Of a DNA stretch of 21,787 nucleotides, positions 19,551 to 21,787 are shown in pieces. A program made the translations under genes and the position numbers. Within the stretch, counting starts at the first letter, position 1; every line of letters starts with the position of its first letter. Under the pieces are notes generated by a model. That model did not search any database, was not told the origin of the DNA, and saw only the letters and a program-made list of their open reading frames with translations. The DNA is from Branchiostoma floridae (lineage: Eukaryota; Chordata; Leptocardii; Amphioxiformes; Branchiostomatidae), in contig NC_049985.1 in NCBI RefSeq assembly GCF_000003815.2, positions 5,004,616 through 5,026,402 of the forward strand, written 5' to 3'.

Positions 19551-21787
19551 ACCAATAGAATCCCGGAGAAACCTGGACAAACCAGGAGAATCTAAGAGAA
19601 TACAGGAGAAACCAGGAGAATCCGGCAGAATACAGGAGAAACTAGGAGAAACCAGGAGAAACCCGGAGAATCTAGGAGAATCCAGGAGAGTACAGGAGAA
19701 ACTAGGGGAAACCAGGAGAAACCAGGAGAATCTAGGAGAATCCAGGAGAATACAGGAGAAACGAGGAGAAACCCGGAGAAACTAGGAGAAACCAGGAGAA
19801 TATAGGAGAATTAAGGAGAATCCAGGAGAAACCCGGAGAAACTAGGAGAAACCTGGAGAATCCAGGAGAATACAGGAGAAACTAGGAGAAACCCGGAGAA
19901 ACCCGGAGAATCTAGGAGAATACAGGAAAAACTAGGAGAAACTAGGAGAAACCAGGAGAAACCCGGAGAATCTAGGAGAATACAGGAGAAACGAGGAGAA
20001 ACCCGGAGAAACTAGGAGAAACCTGGAGAATACAGGAGAAACTAGGAGAAACCAGGAGAAACCCGGAGAATCTAGGAGAATACAGGAGAAACTGGGAGAA
20101 ACTAGGAGAAACCAGGAGAATCCAGGAGAATCCAGGAGAAACCATGAGAAACCCGGAGAAACTAGGAGAAACCTCGAGAATCCAGGGGAATCTAGGAGAA
20201 TACAGGAGAAACTGGGAGAAAGCAGGAGAAAGCAGGAGAATCTAGGAGAATACAGGAAAAACCCGGAGAAACTAGGACAAACCTGGAGAATCCAGGAGAA
20301 TCCAGGAGAAACTAGGAGAAACCCGGAGAAACTAGGAGAAACCCGGAGAAACCAGGAGAAACCAGGAGAATCTAGGAGAATCCAGGAGAATTCAGGAGAA
20401 TCCAGGAGAAACCCGGAGAAACTAGGAGAATCCAGGAGAAACCCGGAGAATCTAGGAGAATACAGGAGAAACTGGGAGAAACCAGGGGAATCCAGGAGAA
20501 ACCAGGAGAAACCCGGAGAAACTAGGAGAAACCTGGAGAATCCAGGAGAATACAGGAGAAACTAGGAGAAACCCGGAGAATCCAGGAGAAACCAGGAGAA
20601 ACCCGGAGAATCTAGGAGAATCCAGGAGAAACTAGGGGAAACCAGGAGAAACCAGGAGAAACCCGGAGAATCTAGGAGAAACTAGGAGAAACCTGGAGAA
20701 TCTAGGAGAATGCAGGAGAATACAGGAGAAACGAGGAGAAACCCGGAGAAACTAGGAGAAACTTGAAGAATCCAGGAGAATACAGGAGAAACTAGGAGAA
20801 ACCAGGAAAAACCTGGAGAATCCAGGAGAATACAGGAGAAACTGGGAGAAACCAGGAGAAACTAGGAGAAACCAGGAGAATCCAGGAGAATACAAGAGAA
20901 TACAGGAGAAACTAGGATAAACTAGGAGAATACAGGAGAAACTAGGAGAAACTAGGAGAAACCAGTAAAAACTATGAGAAACCTGGAGAATACAGGAGAA
21001 TACCAGAGAATACAGGAGAAACTGGGATAAACTAGGAGAAACCAGGAGAAAGCCGGAGAATCTAGGAGAATACAGAAGAATACAGGAGAAACCAGGAGAA
21101 TCCAGGAAAAACTAGGAGAAACCTGGAGAATCCAGGAGAAACTACGAGAAACCAGGAGAATACAGGAGAAACCAGGAGAAACGAAGAGAATCCAGGATAA
21201 CACAGGAGAAACCAGGAGAAACTACGAGAATACAGGAGAAAGAAGGAAAATACAGGAGAAACCAGGAGAATCCAGGAGAAACACGGAGAATGCAGGAGAA
21301 TCTAGGAGAATACAGGAGAATACAGGAGAAACCAGGAGAAACCCGGAGAATCTAGGAGAATCCCGGAGAATACAGGGGAAACTAGGAGAATCCAGGAAAA
21401 ACTAGGAGAAACCAGGAGAATACAGGAGAAAGTAGGAGAAACTAGGAAAAACCAAAAGAAACCTGTAGAATCTAGTAGAATCACAGGAGAAACTAGGAGA
21501 AGCCAGGAGAATATAGGAGAAAGTAGGAGAAACTAGGAAAAACCAGGAGAAACTCGTAGAATCTAGGAGAATCTAGGAGAATACAGGAGAAACCAGGAGA
21601 ATTTAGGAGAATCCATGTGAAACTAGGAGAAGCTAGGAGAATCCAGGAGAAAGTAGGAGAATACAAGAGAAACACGGAGAATCTAGGAGAAACCAGGACC
21701 AACCCGGAGAATCCAGGAGAATACAGGAGAATCTCGGAGAAACCAGGAGAAACTAGGAGAAACCAGGAGAATCCAGGAGAATCAAGA
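19551..21787 (+). repeat. 10-bp-unit minisatellite, about 224 units, runs off the window
   Basis: Each unit is four variable bases followed by GGAGAA. Common prefixes are ACCA, TCCA, TACA, ACTA, TCTA, ACCC and ACCT. From 19551 to 21480 the units keep exact 10-bp register for 193 units; one 11-nt unit at 21481-21491 shifts the phase by one. The first units at 19551-19600 and many after about 20880 are more degenerate. The plus strand is strongly purine-rich. Runs such as ACCCGGAGAA-TCTAGGAGAA recur, so there is patchy higher-order structure. Short repetitive ORFs inside are by-products. Confidence 0.97.

Noticed and set aside
19522-19785. Open frame with decapeptide repeats (GETRRNPENLGES-like) and minus-strand frames rich in SFSWILLVSP
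   Set aside because: They are a direct result of reading a 10-bp repeat in triplets; TAG in the ACTA/TCTA units breaks every frame after at most about 90 codons. No sign of selection on protein.
19551-21787. CRISPR array
   Set aside because: The units are 10 bp with no separate spacers and the context is eukaryotic genes with introns.

Overview
The window looks like nuclear DNA of an invertebrate deuterostome, most likely amphioxus (Branchiostoma). This rests on RBX1 protein identity, a moderate intron density with introns of about 150-1450 bp, and an intronic load of small foldback elements. The species is an inference; I could not search a database.

Two intron-containing genes point toward each other. 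On the plus strand a complete 13-exon gene (coding span 1526-10827, 802 residues by my splice reconstruction) encodes a divergent bHLH-PAS transcription factor. It has a basic helix-loop-helix, PAS-A, PAS-B, a long Ser/Thr/Pro-rich exon and a Gln-rich coiled coil. The bHLH resembles insect Met/gce, while the overall order, the PAS-B W-x-S-R-P motif and the C-terminal coiled coil recall CLOCK/NPAS2. An E-box (CACGTG) and a PAR-bZIP palindrome (TTACGTAA) lie 5 bp apart about 200 bp upstream of its ATG. On the minus strand a complete six-exon RBX1 gene (19023 down to 16086, 111 residues) encodes the RING-H2 subunit of cullin-RING ubiquitin ligases.

Layout: 1-1525 is simple sequence, a GTGCACC-rich repeat and the promoter/5' region of the bHLH-PAS gene. 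1526-10827 is that gene, with several MITE-like insertions in its introns. 10828-16085 is non-coding: the two 3' UTRs, AT microsatellite, foldbacks and a perfect 44-bp palindrome. 16086-19023 is RBX1, with two MITEs in its introns. 19024-19550 is its upstream region. From 19551 to the window edge there is a minisatellite of 10-bp units (about 224 units, not closed) that keeps exact 10-bp phase for its first 193 units.

Nothing indicates that the two genes act together. RBX1 is a housekeeping ubiquitin-ligase subunit; the bHLH-PAS protein is probably a heterodimerising nuclear regulator. The most notable items are the unusual bHLH-PAS gene with its clock-type promoter motifs, the phase-locked 10-bp array next to RBX1, and the repeated placement of small elements 20-60 bp upstream of 3' splice sites.
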